Positions 1 to 11,025 are shown, counted from the first letter of the stretch. The stretch is 64,000 nucleotides of DNA from Rhynchopus sp. YZ270_cl-10 (GCA_964035575.1 OZ037844.1:496001-560000), one strand, 5' to 3'. Notes: generated from the letters alone by a model not told the origin. A program made the numbers and translations.

Positions 1-2641
1 GGCTATATACCCTTTTGTCCCCCGAACCCCTGCCATGGTTGGCGCCATGGTTGCGGTAACAGTTGAAGTGTCCTTGCTTATATCAAAATCACCGAGACGC
101 GCCCCGCCGTCACTCCCTATGAATACATTTTCTGGTTTAATATCGCAGTGGACTATACCGTTTTGGTGGATACACGTTAACGCTAATGAGACATCGTGAA
201 GGTATCTGGTGGTCCCTTCGGGACCGTTTTTTGTGATATGCGCTGCAAGGTCGCCGCCAGAGTAGTAGGGCATTTCCATATACCAGAAGCTGTCGCGGAA
301 GACGCAGGTTACTTCGGTGATGCAGGGGTGGTTGAGGCGTTGGAGGGCTCGAGCCTCGCGGAGGAGACGGGTGGTGCCGTCCTGCTCGGAGGAGCTGAAC
401 TGCTTGAGGACAACCATCGCTCCATCGGCCCGTCGCGCACGGCATACGGCATGGCGTCCCTTCGCTAGGACCTCTAGGTCGCTGTACTCTTTGAGTTGTC
501 TATGCCGCACCAGCCCACCCCACAGCCGCAGCTCTTCGTCAATCGCAAGCTCTGGGTAGTATTTTATGCATGCTTCTGCGACCTTCTGTTCGTGTCCCTC
601 CAATTCCCGTTGTGTCTTCCCAAAGTGGCGTCGCGCGGTTTTTAGTGCTTCTTGCAAATCGAAAAGGTGGGAATCATCTTTCTTTCGTTGTGCCCGCTTT
701 AATGCGGTAGTGGCGTCTTCCAGTCGGTCTTCTGCAGTGGAAACCTCGCTGGCAAGAGAATGCAGGGTTTGCATAAGACCCTCTTTAGCAGGTCGTGCTG
801 CGCCGTCTTCGAGAACCCTCAGTAATGTCTTTTCACTTCCCGCAGCGCTTCGAAGCAGGCTGAGCTGTGTACAGACAAACCCGCCTACCTGCCGAGACAC
901 CTCTGATAGATGCTCCTGAAGCGCAGTGTGGGTGCGGTGCACGGCAGCTTCGCTTGCAATTAGATCAGAGCATAGTGCTTCCAACCCCTCTTTGTTTGCA
1001 GATAAGACGGACCTCGAGAAGCGAAGATACTCCACAGCTGCGGCATCTGCCTCTGCCTGAAGGATCTCTGCTGTGTCGCGGAGTGTGGCCAATGGTGTGT
1101 TGCATTCGAAAGTAGTGTGTTCTGCTGGTTCAAATGGTAGGAGTTGTGACAGTCTTCCCGGCACAATGTTGTGCACAAAGTGTAGAGCACGTTCCGCTGC
1201 AGCAAGGTGTGCAATGTGTGCAGCATCGCGGGCTTCCATGCGTGCAGTGCAGCTCCTGTGTGTCCTCGCCTCCGTCATGGCTGCTGTCAACACCGCTCTT
1301 GCAGATGACACTTCGTCCAGGACGTTGCACTCATTGTCTGCATCTACCAGGTCAAGGAGAGCCCCTACCTTGCCTTGGGATTCTCGAATCTGAAGGACCT
1401 TGTGCAACACCGAGATGACGTCGTTGCTTGCCAAGGATGCCTCCGTCTGGGAGCAAGCGGTGGTGTGTGCGGGAAGGTGATTGGCGGTTTGTGGTGGGGG
1501 TGTGTTGGTGTTGTGGTTGTTGGTCTGTGGCTCGCTGTGGGCGCCGGTGTGGTATTGCTCGAGGAGGGTTGCGATGTTGCTGTTTCGGACGAACTGTGCT
1601 GGGGATTCTCCTGTATGTGTTTTTTTTTGTAGTTTTGAAAATCGCAAAATAAGTTATCCGATTGAAGCCAAGAATCCCCCACCTTGACGACTAAAAAACT
1701 GGACATTGAACAATGTGGGCCGAACGGTAATTGACATTAAGGGTCGAAGCCAAATGTGTGAAGCCTCGTAGGATGGAGCATACCCTTTTTGTTCTGTGCA
1801 TAGAGGTCCGCACCTAAGTCCAAGAGAGTCTTCACTGCGTGGGGCTGCTTGTGTATGCATGCTATGTGCAGGGCTGTGCAACCTGTAGTGCATTGGGAAA
1901 AGGGTTGAAATCGCATTGTTTTGTGCCTAAAAATATCACAATCATGTGCAAATCGTCACCACCCCTTTATTCGATTGCATTCTCTGACGGAGTCGGGCCA
2001 CACACACACATTGTGCACATACCATTGGTGGCCTGTATGTCGACGTGGAGACCCCACGCCAGCACCTTCTCAATAATCTCAGTCATCCCCTTCCATGCGG
2101 CCCAGTGCAACACCGTACTGCCTTGGTCCGTTCTGCCGACAGGAAGTGCACCACGTTCAAGGAGGAACAACGCCAGAGCCTCGCTCTGAAAGCAAACAGC
2201 AGTCATGAGGACGGAAACACCTGTGAAGGAAGATACAAAAAAAAAAAAAAGAAATTGAAGTTATTCTGTATGCGAATGGTAGTTATTGATGCGGGCATCT
2301 CCGACTGGCGTATGCCAGCCCCGGATGAAATCACAAAGAAAAAGGCTTTTGCAAAGACGCAAAGAATGTTCTGAATTAAGAAAAGTGAAGTTGATAGTGC
2401 AAACGCCTCGGGGACGCAGGCACTGACACTCCACGGGTTATCGAACCCCCGGAGTGTTGCGCTTGGGAGTAACGATAAACGAATGCACACATCTTTCCAT
2501 AAAAAACAATTTTTTCAACTAAAAAGAAAGGTACCTACATACCATCTTTGTCTGCTGCGTTGATGTCCCCTCCAGAGTCAATGATTTTCTCGATGATAAC
2601 AAGGTTACCTACTTCTACTGCGGCCATCAAAGGTGTTCGGC
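1..2641 (-). CDS. Ankyrin-repeat protein kinase, 3' part, four exons visible, runs off the left edge
   Basis: Exons on the minus strand are 2543-2641, 2023-2220, 1784-1882 and 1-1610, with introns of 322, 140 and 173 bp that begin GTATG and end CAG. All junctions are phase 1 and the joined frame is continuous. The first three exons encode ankyrin repeats of exactly 33, 66 and 33 residues (RTPLMAAVEVGNL, TVLHWAAWKGMTEII, CTALHIACIHKQPHAVKTLL). The last exon finishes a repeat, passes through about 300 polar and helical residues, and enters a Ser/Thr-type kinase domain. The kinase shows the VLK lysine, a C-helix glutamate in LLREARAL, VHCDIKPENV in place of the usual HRD, LGDFDISKD in place of DFG, and GTKGYIA at the edge. 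The C-lobe lies outside the window. The kinase call is firm. Activity is probable but uncertain because HRD reads HCD. The true 5' end is unresolved. Confidence 0.85.
2427..2456. other. Stem-loop with conserved GGGTTATCGAA loop, copy A
   Basis: CACTCC (2427-2432) pairs with GGAGTG (2451-2456) around a GGGTTATCGAACCC core. The 30 bases before it (GTGCAAACGCCTC, then GCAGGCA) recur at 10994-11020 before a second hairpin with the same loop and different but still complementary arms. Here it lies inside a kinase-gene intron. Confidence 0.5.
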
Positions 2642-2820
2642 CTGACGGGGGGATTAGAAAAAGGTGGTAAAAACGGAAAATGGTTGGTTCTCTCTGTATT
2701 GCTTTTGGCTTTTGCTTTTCTTTTTTTTTCCCGAAAAAAGGCGAAGAGGTGTTATGGGGTCAGTCCACCACCACACCCTTCGTCTATTGAAAGAAGGAAA
2801 GAAAGATTGATTTGAAATAC

Positions 2821-2970
2821 TATTTTCATCATATGCAATCAATAAATTGATAGTATATGGTGAGGGATCAACAAAAATGGTCCCATCTTTCTTTTTATGT
2901 TGTGTGTTTTGCAAAACGTAGAAAAGAAAAGTAAAATGCTTCGTGCACAAGTTGAAACTTCAGTAGATTG
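2821..2970. repeat. Dispersed repeat, copy 1
   Basis: Two blocks, TTTCATCATATGCAATCAAT (2824-2843, with following AAATTGATA) and GTGCACAAGTTGAAACTTCA (from about 2946), recur close together at 12072-12147. The first block alone recurs near 5150-5185. The two blocks are separated by about 75 extra bases in this copy. Family unknown. Confidence 0.5.
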
Positions 2971-3399
2971 GTTTCTGATATTAACCCTGTTTCAGTCCTA
3001 AGAATCATACAGTTGTATTCAAAAGGGTGGACATCTTCAGTGATTTCCCTTTAAATGGTGGGTGAATATCGTGAAACCGATGTTCGTGTGAACATTTGGT
3101 ACCTTCTACTTCAGTTTTTTGTTTCGGGAATACACAAAATACAAAAGTTTTTTTTTCTTTTTTCTTATTCCTTTCTCTGTCCTTACTGGATGTAATGTCT
3201 GATCACCAGGAGGAAGAGTAACCTAAAGAGTCTTGGTCTTGATGGCTGCCGTGTATACGTAAAGTATTCCGTGCAATAATTGCTACCAATCCAAACAAAT
3301 ACCAACACATCCTGTATGTGTATCAGATAGAAAACCTCAGCAAACACACAAGAAAGAGAAATAAAATAAAAGTAAAAAATAGAAAAGTGAAAAACATAC

Positions 3400-3462
3400 T
3401 GAATTTTCTGGACTTAGTAGTTCGCCGTCCAAGCAATGATTAAAACCAGTTAAATCATCCAT
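3400..3462 (-). other. Candidate initiator exon of the ankyrin-repeat kinase
   Basis: An ATG at 3462 opens 21 codons (MDDLTGFNHCLDGELL...) that end at a GTATGT donor like the other donors of the downstream gene. The exon ends in phase 0 while the next sure exon (2641) needs phase 1, so at least one short exon between them is missing from this model. A pyrimidine-rich stretch and an AG lie 20-30 bases before the ATG. Tentative. Confidence 0.35.
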
Positions 3463-4403
3463 TGTCCATTGTATTGAAACACCTACACAAAGACTAGAGT
3501 AGTACAAAGAGATAGCAAAACGTGCATTGCAAACAATTTAATATGTGTCCTGGAGTCTTAGTCTCAAGGCTATTGTCCCTTAAAAAATGGGAAAGCTAAG
3601 ATGCCCACCAAGACCAAATCGCTCCTGCGAGAAAAATACTCATCACTAGTGACATAGTACGCGTTGAGTACAACCATATAAACTGCGTCGTGGACATTAC
3701 CATTGGTAAACCACGACCAAATTACTACTGCGATATACCTATTATCTTCGTTCTTTTTTTTTTCCAAAGTTTTGCGGTTTTTGTAGTAGGCCTACAGACT
3801 GCACAGCTTACCCAGGGTGTGGCAATGTAATACATTGGTCTGACGTCTCACTGAAAGGGTCAAGTACGAGGTCTAGTCCCTTCCAGTGGTGAAAAAGAGT
3901 TTTTTTTTCTTTTTATTTGGTTTGTTGAAAAAAAGTAAAAATAAAAGTGGTGTTTGTTTGTGGGAATTCTTTGAAATAGGACCTTTATCTAGATTCATTG
4001 GCTTCATGAAATACAAAAAGCCTTCTCGACAGTCTGTTGATGCACCCTGTGGAAATTTTTCTGTCACCTCCGGCTTCATCCCTTGAACAGAAGCGAGACC
4101 AAAGGATCGTTAGGCCATGCTTTCACACCGGGGTGGACCAAATTCGCGTGTCATCTGGAAAAAAAAAAATTCCCCCTCGCAATACCTGTGTCGTCCTGTT
4201 TATTGATCTGGATGGATTTTATTGCTGCAGCTACCTTCGCCTCTTGTTGCTGCAGGATGCAGTCCAGGAATTCTGCATGCCTTTTCTTCTTCGATGACAA
4301 GAACATGGTGCATAGGTGCCTTTGGATGAGGGGTGGTGTGGTGTGGTGGGGGTTGATGCATAGTCAGGGGTAATTTCTGGCGCAGAATATGGACCTTAAG
4401 TAT

Positions 4404-4473
4404 TTTCCGGGGGAATTGAACCCCGGTCTGCCGGGCGAGAGACGGCTGTTCTAACCACAAAACTACAACGGTG
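4404..4473 (-). pseudogene. tRNA-Glu(CTC)-like sequence, degenerate
   Basis: On the minus strand a D-arm (TAGTTTTGTGGTTAGAAC, box A-like), an anticodon arm with loop CTCTCGC (anticodon CTC) and a T-arm (CGGGGTTCAATTCCCC, box B-like) follow in the right order and spacing. The anticodon stem has one mismatch. The 3' acceptor strand (GGAAAATA) does not pair with the 5' strand (ACCGTTG). This is either a decayed tRNA gene or the head of a tRNA-derived SINE. The match to tRNA-Glu is clear and function is unlikely. Confidence 0.6.
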
Positions 4474-5296
4474 GGAAACTCTCTTCAGGATAAAATAATA
4501 TAGACAAAACGTTCTCCCTTGAAGCTTTGAATATCCGAAGCTGAATCCTGCGTCAAGAAAGTGGTGATCTGGACGCTTTGTTTCCGTAAGATTTTTTTTT
4601 TTTTTTTTTGCAACATTCGCATTTTGCAGGACTGCCCCCGAGAATAGAAGAGAGTCTCTCGACATCATTGCCCCCTTTGGTATGGGTAATGTTGCGCATT
4701 GAGGGCGAGACCGGAGGACGAAATAAACACCAAGAAAATCTACTTTAAAAAAACAGAGTTTGGGTGTTGTCCACGACGGGCAGTGTGGAGTGGTGTGTCG
4801 AGGAGGGTTTTTGTACTTGAATCGGGGGAGGGGATCATTTTTTTTATAATAGCATGGGGTGACCCCACTTCCACTGTTAAACAAAAATAAAACACAAAAA
4901 AAAAGGTGTAAATTTTACCCCCTTCCTCACCCCCCTCGGTTTTTGGGAACAAAAACGTTAAAAACCCCTTTTGAACAGCCAAGTGTACGACCTTCCCTAA
5001 ACCCCCTTCAAGGATCTTACACTGTACCTTTTTTTTTCTTCAAAAAAAAAAATACCACTTTTTAGCAAACAACAACAGGCCACTTCACCCCCCCTCAATC
5101 ACTTTATCAAATACACCTAATAAAGGCACATTTTGGACTCACAAATGTATTTTTCATCATATGCAATCAATAAAGTGAGATATGATCACAAATGGAGTTC
5201 TCTCAAAGGTTAGAATGTTAAGAGCACTTGCCGCCTCCGATGAGCGTGGTAGATGAGATCCTGAACGAGTTCTTTTTTTTTTTTTTCACAGAACCT

Positions 5297-6025
5297 CTAC
5301 GCCTTTGCCTGCGACCCTAGGAAGGTCTGAAGCTGCGCACTGAGCTGGTGGTTTGCCTTGCGGAGGAACGAGACGTCTTCCTCATGTTTCTTTGCGGTTT
5401 CGCGGCGCTGTTCGGCCTCTTGCTGGTGGATGGCGTCGCACTTTGCGCGGAGCTCGTTGTTATTGCGCTCTAGGTCATCTGTCTTGCGCTCGAGGAGTCG
5501 GATCTTTGCTTGCATATCGGCTTTGCCTTGCTCAGCTTGGAGGGCTTTGCGCATGCCGAATGCGATTGAGGATTCATACAACGTCTGGTATGCTGAGACA
5601 GACATCCGAGACTCATCACGTACCCGGAGGAGGAGAAGACCCCGCTCTGCGCATGATACCGTGACCTGACGGATCAGCTCGTCGAAGCATTGTGAGTAGA
5701 GCTGTTCGCGGATCGGGCACACCCCGGTCTCTCTGGCCTGGCGGTGTTGCAGCTGCATGTCCAGTTGTTCTTGGAGGTTGATGACGTCCAGGCGTGTCGC
5801 AGGCGTGCTGCTCGCGTACTGCACCCAGACCTGGTTCCCGTCCTCCCACTCCCGTGGAGGGAGGATTGTGTTTAAAATGTCGTCCGTCTGCGTCGAGGAG
5901 CGTTCCACTGGAGGGAGGCGGCCCCGCACCACACCGCCACGCTTCTTGCTTTCGCGGATCTCAGCGAGCAGAACGGGGTTGTCGTACTTGACTAGGGAAG
6001 GGCCGGGGCCGGAGATGTGCGGCAT
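5297..6025 (-). CDS. DNALI1: Axonemal dynein light intermediate chain (inner-arm light chain p28)
   Basis: A 242-residue single-exon protein, close to the usual length of Chlamydomonas p28 (about 250). Near-diagnostic blocks are PSLVKYDNPVLL at the N-terminus, DDILNTILPPREW, SSTPATRLDVINLQEQLD, a block reading ETGVCPIREQLYSQCFDELI then RQVTVSCAERGLLLLRVRDE, and AYQTLYESSIAFGMRKALQA followed by EQGKADM. Residues from about 160 to the end form a coiled coil. In other eukaryotes this subunit binds single-headed inner-arm dyneins with actin and centrin, so the organism has motile flagella. The start is the conserved MPHISGPGPSLVKYD. Confidence 0.97.
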   Translation of the reverse strand: MPHISGPGPSLVKYDNPVLLAEIRESKKRGGVVRGRLPPVERSSTQTDDILNTILPPREWEDGNQVWVQYASSTPATRLDVINLQEQLDMQLQHRQARETGVCPIREQLYSQCFDELIRQVTVSCAERGLLLLRVRDESRMSVSAYQTLYESSIAFGMRKALQAEQGKADMQAKIRLLERKTDDLERNNNELRAKCDAIHQQEAEQRRETAKKHEEDVSFLRKANHQLSAQLQTFLGSQAKA

Positions 6026-6037
6026 CTTGACGGAGGC

Positions 6038-6070
6038 GAGAGGGAGGGAGAGAGAGAGAGAGAGAGAGGG
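6038..6070 (-). promoter_or_regulatory. (CT)n pyrimidine tract just 5' of DNALI1
   Basis: On the coding strand a CT-repeat of about 30 bases ends some 12 bases before the ATG, followed by TCAAG directly at the start codon. It could serve as a splice-acceptor tract (cis or trans) or simply be a microsatellite in the leader. Confidence 0.4.
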
Positions 6071-6192
6071 TGTGTGGTGTGTGTGGTGTATGGGTGGGAA
6101 AATGTTCTGTTGGGGTGTATGAGCTCAGGGTATGGTTTATATCCAAAAAAAGGGCTTGTATTGAAATACAGAGTACTTTCGTGACAGTGTAC

Positions 6193-6290
6193 CAAAATTA
6201 TTACGCCTCCACTCGACGTTTGGATAAAGAAAACTAGAGATGAAAGAGGGTTTGGGGGAAGAGTTTAATTCTTGAACGCACACTCAGTCA
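6193..6290. repeat. Dispersed intergenic repeat, copy 1 (about 100 bp)
   Basis: Shares the ordered blocks CAAAATTATTA, GACGTTTG, ATAAAGAAAA, GGGGAAGAGTTTAATTCTTG and CACACTCAGTCACAC with 58706-58825. It lies between the 3' end of the LRR gene and the start of DNALI1. Function unknown. Confidence 0.55.
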
Positions 6291-6801
6291 CACGAAAGAT
6301 CAAAAAAAAAGGGGGGGATAGTATTGTAGTCAATAGTAGGAGGTACGGAGAGAAAGAGAGAGGCTTCAACAGATGTGGAGAGATAACCAAGGTCTAAAAA
6401 GAGCATCAGTACACAGCGGCAGACAAGAGGCTGTGCTGTCACATTCTTCCGCGCAAAGAGGTGCGACTTAGTCTTCATCGCCACAGTTGCAACCTGCCAC
6501 AGCTTCCCATCCACGCCAAGTATGGACGCAGATGCGAGGCCAAAAAAAGGGGGGTTTGGGAGGGGAGGTACGTTGTAATGAAGACACGGGTTTTTGGGGA
6601 TTCTTTGGGATTATTTTTGGCACAGAGTAAAATAACACAATGTGTGGAACGTCTCAGCACAGCTCTCCTTCTCGCACCAAGTAGTAGTATGTGCCATGGT
6701 CAGCAAGACTGTGCCCTTCTTCTCCGAACCAGAGGGCGCAAGCAGACATACTGCCAGAGACCCTCCACCTCGGGGAGATGCTGTGCCAACACACCAGGTC
6801 G

Positions 6802-8145
6802 TCATTGTGCGTGTCTCTGTCGCTTCTGGCTTTGCTGGGGGGATTCGTCTCTGCTTCGTTTCGGACGTGCTTCAACCACAAGCTTCCTCAGGTCGCCGTT
6901 CCTCACTTTGTCGGACACAACACTGCTGCAACCCGAAAGGTAAATGCTCTTCAACGAATAAAGTTCCGTATCTCCAAAACCGCGACCAATGTGCGTCACA
7001 TTGCTGAGTGGTGACAAATCGAGGTTCGTTAAGCTGTTGCACCCGTTAATAAATCCCTCACCAACCTGCGTCACATTGCTGAGTGGCGACAAATCCAGGG
7101 TAGTTAAGTTTCTGCAGTGCGCAAGGAAGTTCTCACCAACCTGCGTCACATTGTTGAGCGACGACAAATCCAGGGTCGTTAAAGTGCTGCTGCACAGGAA
7201 GCCCTCACCAACCTGCGTCACATTGCTGAGTGGAGATAAATCGAGGGTGGTTAAGCTCCGGCAGCCGTCAAGAAAGTTGTGACCAATCTGCGTCACGTTG
7301 CGCAGTGGAGATAAATCGACGTTGGTTAAACTCCCACAGCTCGCAAGAAATTTGCAACCAACCTGCGTCACATTGCTGAGTGGTTGCAAATCCAGGGTCG
7401 TTAAGCTGCTGCAGTACCACAGGAAGCCCTCACCAACCTGCGTCACATTGCTGAGTGGAGATAAATCGAGGGTCGTTAAGCTGCTGCAGCCGTCAAGAAA
7501 GTTGCGATCAATCTGCGTCACGTTGCGCAGTGGAGATAAATCGACGTTGGTTAAACTCCAACAGCTCGCAAGAAAGTTGCAGCCAACCTGCAGCACATTG
7601 CTGAGTGGTTGCAAATCCAAAGCTGTTAAGTTGCAGCAGTACGACAGGAAGCCCTCACCAACCTGCGTCACATTGCTCAACCCAGAGAGGTCGATGCTTG
7701 TCAACGAGGCGCACCGATTCAGGAACATATCGCCAATGTGAGTCACAACGGACTCAGCACTGAGATCAAGTCTCGTCAACGAAGTGCGTGCCAAGAAGTT
7801 ATTCGGGATAACAGTCGCAACCTCCGCCTGCAGAAGCAAACACGCCACCTCAGGATCGATCACACGGCATAGCCTCTCGACTGTCACGTCTGTCTCACCC
7901 AACGCATGAAGTTTTGCAAGGGCTGCGTACTTCTGCGTCTTCGTCAAAATAATTGTATCACCAGCACTCAGCTGCGTCATGTCCGCTCCTGCTCCCATCG
8001 CTTCGCCTCCAAAACTCATGCAAAAGCCGTCTTCAGGCAACCCCATTGCAGACGCCACCTTCCGCCGCAAGCCCTCCACTGTGTCATCTGCATCCACCTC
8101 GATTGTGTGCTGATTCGTGTCGAAGCCCTTGATGTTCAGGTCCAT
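6802..8145 (-). CDS. Ubiquitin-like domain plus leucine-rich-repeat protein
   Basis: A 447-residue single-exon protein starting at MDLNIKGFDTN. The frame stays open upstream, but this ATG begins the first beta strand of a ubiquitin-like domain (about residues 1-68, ending DTIILT). Residues 120-405 hold about twelve 24-residue leucine-rich repeats of the type SLTTLDLSPLSNVTQVGEGF. A three-repeat block of 72 residues is present twice (about 156-230 and 231-302). The tail is basic (KRSRDE...KRQRH), perhaps a nuclear signal. Similar 24-residue repeats are familiar to me from kinetoplastid LRR proteins (from memory, not checked). It probably acts as a binding scaffold with a link to the ubiquitin system. 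Confidence 0.85.
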   Translation of the reverse strand: MDLNIKGFDTNQHTIEVDADDTVEGLRRKVASAMGLPEDGFCMSFGGEAMGAGADMTQLSAGDTIILTKTQKYAALAKLHALGETDVTVERLCRVIDPEVACLLLQAEVATVIPNNFLARTSLTRLDLSAESVVTHIGDMFLNRCASLTSIDLSGLSNVTQVGEGFLSYCCNLTALDLQPLSNVLQVGCNFLASCWSLTNVDLSPLRNVTQIDRNFLDGCSSLTTLDLSPLSNVTQVGEGFLWYCSSLTTLDLQPLSNVTQVGCKFLASCGSLTNVDLSPLRNVTQIGHNFLDGCRSLTTLDLSPLSNVTQVGEGFLCSSTLTTLDLSSLNNVTQVGENFLAHCRNLTTLDLSPLSNVTQVGEGFINGCNSLTNLDLSPLSNVTHIGRGFGDTELYSLKSIYLSGCSSVVSDKVRNGDLRKLVVEARPKRSRDESPQQSQKRQRHAQ

Positions 8146-8599
8146 GTTGGTGTGGTTTGTGTTCTGATTTCTGTGTGTGGTAGTGGGGTGTGGAGGACAA
8201 CAAGCCTGCAGTCCCATTTTCACGTAGTGTAGACACCCGAGGACTATTTGTTGGATGCTGGGAGGGTTGTTTACGTTGAAAAGAATTGAGGGAAGGGGCA
8301 GCGACGTTTTGTGTTGTGCAAGACATGCATCATTGATTTGGAGCGCTTGCGTTTTCAAACCGCAAGAACCTACGTTGGTTGTCTCGTCTCCCAGGTGGGG
8401 AGCACGGAGCGAAGGAAAACTAAAAAAACAACAACTGGTGTTACAAATAAAAAGGGGTGAGAGCAGGTATCGTATTGACTGACTCACCTACGATGCTAGC
8501 CCATGAAAGCGCAAAGTGTTACAAAAACAAAAACAAAAAACAAAAAAAAAAAAACAAAAAAGGAATCGAAACGAGAATATAATGTCTTAACTTGTCTTA
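8146..8599. other. Short intergenic region 5' of the LRR gene
   Basis: No coding frame of note. On the minus strand the LRR start is preceded by a pyrimidine/CA-rich stretch and CACACACAG about 30 bases before the ATG. An A-rich run lies at 8524-8566. Confidence 0.4.
8587..8599. repeat. Left arm of an interrupted palindrome flanking the 2.2 kb element
   Basis: TTAACTTGTCTTA here is the reverse complement of TAAGACAAGTTAA at about 10854-10866. Removing the element and one TTA would leave 13-bp arms separated by a short AT-rich spacer. Confidence 0.55.
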
Positions 8600-10838
8600 G
8601 GGGTGGCATCAAAACAAAAAACGCGGACAATGTCCGCGTTTTTGGGGGGGGAGGGGGGGGGTCTGAAATTCCAGAAAACGCGGACATTTTGGGGTTTTTT
8701 TTTCCTCGAAAATTTTTTTCTTCACTGGGGTTGTACACGATTTTGACCAAAATTTATAAAAACTCGTCCATTTCGGCAAATTGACCCCACCACAGAACCG
8801 GCGGATTCAGGAAATGCAAATGCCGGTGTTTTCGGGCAAAATAAAAAATACAAGATGCCCGCGTTTTTTTGCAAAATGTACACGAATGGGGGGCCCTTAA
8901 ACCCCTGCTACCATGTGCTTCTACAGGCAAACACTTGGACCCCTTTACCTTACACTGACGGGTTTTGACCAAAATCAAGAACTTGTCCATTTTGGCAAAT
9001 TGACCCCACCACAGAACGGACGGATTCCGGAAATGCAAATGCCGGTGTTTTTGCACATTTTCATGGTTTCAGCATCAGAGAGAGAAAATCTGGGTTGTGG
9101 GATTTACCTTGGCCCCTTTACCTCACACTCATTTTGACCAAAACCAAGAACTTGGCCATTTCGGCAAATTGACCCCACCACAGCGCGGACAGATCCCGGA
9201 AATGCCAATCGCGGCATGTTTTGGGGCTGAAAAATTTTCACCTGAAAATTTTTTTCAGCAGCATTTTTTGGCCGAAAATGGGCCCCACGTATTAGTGACC
9301 GGGCTCATATTTTCAAAAATTTAAGTGGTCAAAAAATTGTCCAATTTTCGAGATTGACCCCACCACTTTCTGGACGGATTCCGGAAATGCCAAAAAACTG
9401 TGTTTTGGGTCACGAATTTGCACCCCGTCACCCAAAAACCAGCAAAAAATAGGGGAAAAAAAAACAAAAAATGTCCGCGTTTTGGGGGGGAGGGGGCAGT
9501 GATGCAGGAATCCAGGGTCCCAAACAAAAAAACCCAAAAAACCCAAAAAAACCAAAAAAACCCAAAAAAACCCAAAAAAACCCAAAAAAACCTTAAAAAA
9601 ACCCACCGCACTATATTTTGCTTTTGGGGCGTGGAGTGTGATTTTTTTTGCTCAAAACATCGCAAATATGAATTTTCGGAGCGATCCGAAAAAAATGCGG
9701 GGTCGGACATTTTTTTTGGTGGAGTTTAAGCCACCTAAAATTGACTTCTAAGTCAGACGTTCTATACGGTTTCTGAACAATTTTAGTGCCGTGAGTTTAC
9801 GTGTATAAACCTTCTGTTACGTGTGCACCTACAGCTACAACAGGCGTTTTCACCTGGAGTTTCACCTCTTTTGGTGGGTTTTTTGAGTCCATACCCAGGT
9901 ATGTGGGGTGGGAAACGCGATTCCGGTGTAAGAACCATGGGTGGTTCCACTGCAGTACCACGTAACCCACGTTTAAATCCCAAAAAACCCCGGTGACACC
10001 ATCTTCTCGGTGAGCAATGAGTGTTACCCGCGCGTGCTCCTTTCGTCACGCAAACCAAAAAGCGGTGCAATGTTGTGAATTTTTGAAGATTTTGTGTGTT
10101 TTCCTGATTTTCGTACATTTTGTTGCGTTTTGGGTTATGATATTGTAGATTTTTGTGTAGATTTCGTGGGTTTTTTCGTTTTTTTTGTTGTAAATTTGGG
10201 CGACCGCCTAAAACACCAAAAATGCAGGTTGGTACCGCAATGAGGCAGAATAGTGCCTATACACATTGTTGTCCTTTACCGTGGGTGTCCAAAGACACAC
10301 TCTTTTGGCTGAAAATGGAGGGTGCGTGCTGGGCAGCTTCACTGCCCACATTAATACAGTAAAACTGGCTGGTGCCTGTATGAAGTGGTTTTTCAGGTCA
10401 AAAATGGCCTGAAAAAGTGGTGTTTTCGGGGTCTGGTACCTGTGTGTGACCATACTACAGGTGGTATGATGAGTGATCTGACCATATTCTCCAGGTATAA
10501 CAAACACCTAAAAAACCAATTGGCGAAGGAATTTTACACTTTTGACCACCACACATTACATGTTTACCAAGGCATTTTTTCCATGCACTTGTGTGTGCTG
10601 GGAAGCATACCGCCAGTGTTAAAAATTCACGAATACCCTACCAAAAACCAGAAAGTCAAAAAACCCATAAAAACCCGAGAAAACTGGTTTTGAAAAAACC
10701 CGAAAAAACCCAAAAAAACCCATAAAAACCCGCATAAAAACCCATCGAAAAAACCCACCTTGCATCACTGGGAGGGGGGGGTCTGAAATTCCCCAAAAAC
10801 GCGGACATTGTCCGCGTTTTTTGTTTTGATGCCACCCC
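8600..10838. mobile_element. 2239-bp non-autonomous inverted-repeat DNA element with TTA target duplication
   Basis: Both ends carry the same sequence in inverse orientation: GGGGTGGCATCAAAAC, an A-run, then the palindrome ACGCGGACAATGTCCGCGT, giving terminal repeats of about 50 bp. TTA flanks both sides (8597-8599 and 10839-10841). A TWA duplication and G-starting termini are typical of PIF/Harbinger elements. No transposase frame is visible. The interior holds four variant copies of a block around TTGACCCCACCAC (8781, 9000, 9169, 9354) and AAAAAACCC-type simple repeats near 9525-9602 and 10690-10760. Parts of this interior recur in each 4121-bp ankyrin unit. Confidence 0.8.
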
Positions 10839-11025
10839 TTAAGAGCCTTAAATTTAAGACAAGTTAAAGACAAATGTGTCGCAAACGCGCAAGTAGCATA
10901 CACATCTTTACGTTGGTGGGGCGAGGGGGCAGGTTCACGTTGTCGAGAAAACCCAGAAATATGCGCAAAATGGAAGTGGAAGTGGAAGTGGAAGTGCAAA
11001 CGTCTCTAATAATGCAGGCATGGGA

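Larger units (their letters stand above)
2642..5296. other. Intron and intergenic stretch between the kinase gene and DNALI1
   Basis: A/T-run-rich DNA with no long coding frame. It contains the candidate kinase exon, a dispersed repeat (2821-2970, partial second copy near 5150-5185), and a tRNA-Glu-like sequence at 4404-4473. The rest shows only homopolymer runs and I see no further gene. Confidence 0.6.

Noticed and set aside
9525-10760. AAAAAACCC repeats as telomere-like sequence
   Set aside because: Irregular units inside a mobile element, not a terminal array, and no telomere-adjacent context.
8600-10838. Possible coding frames inside the 2.2 kb element
   Set aside because: The frames come from A/T and AAAAAACCC runs and show no transposase motif.
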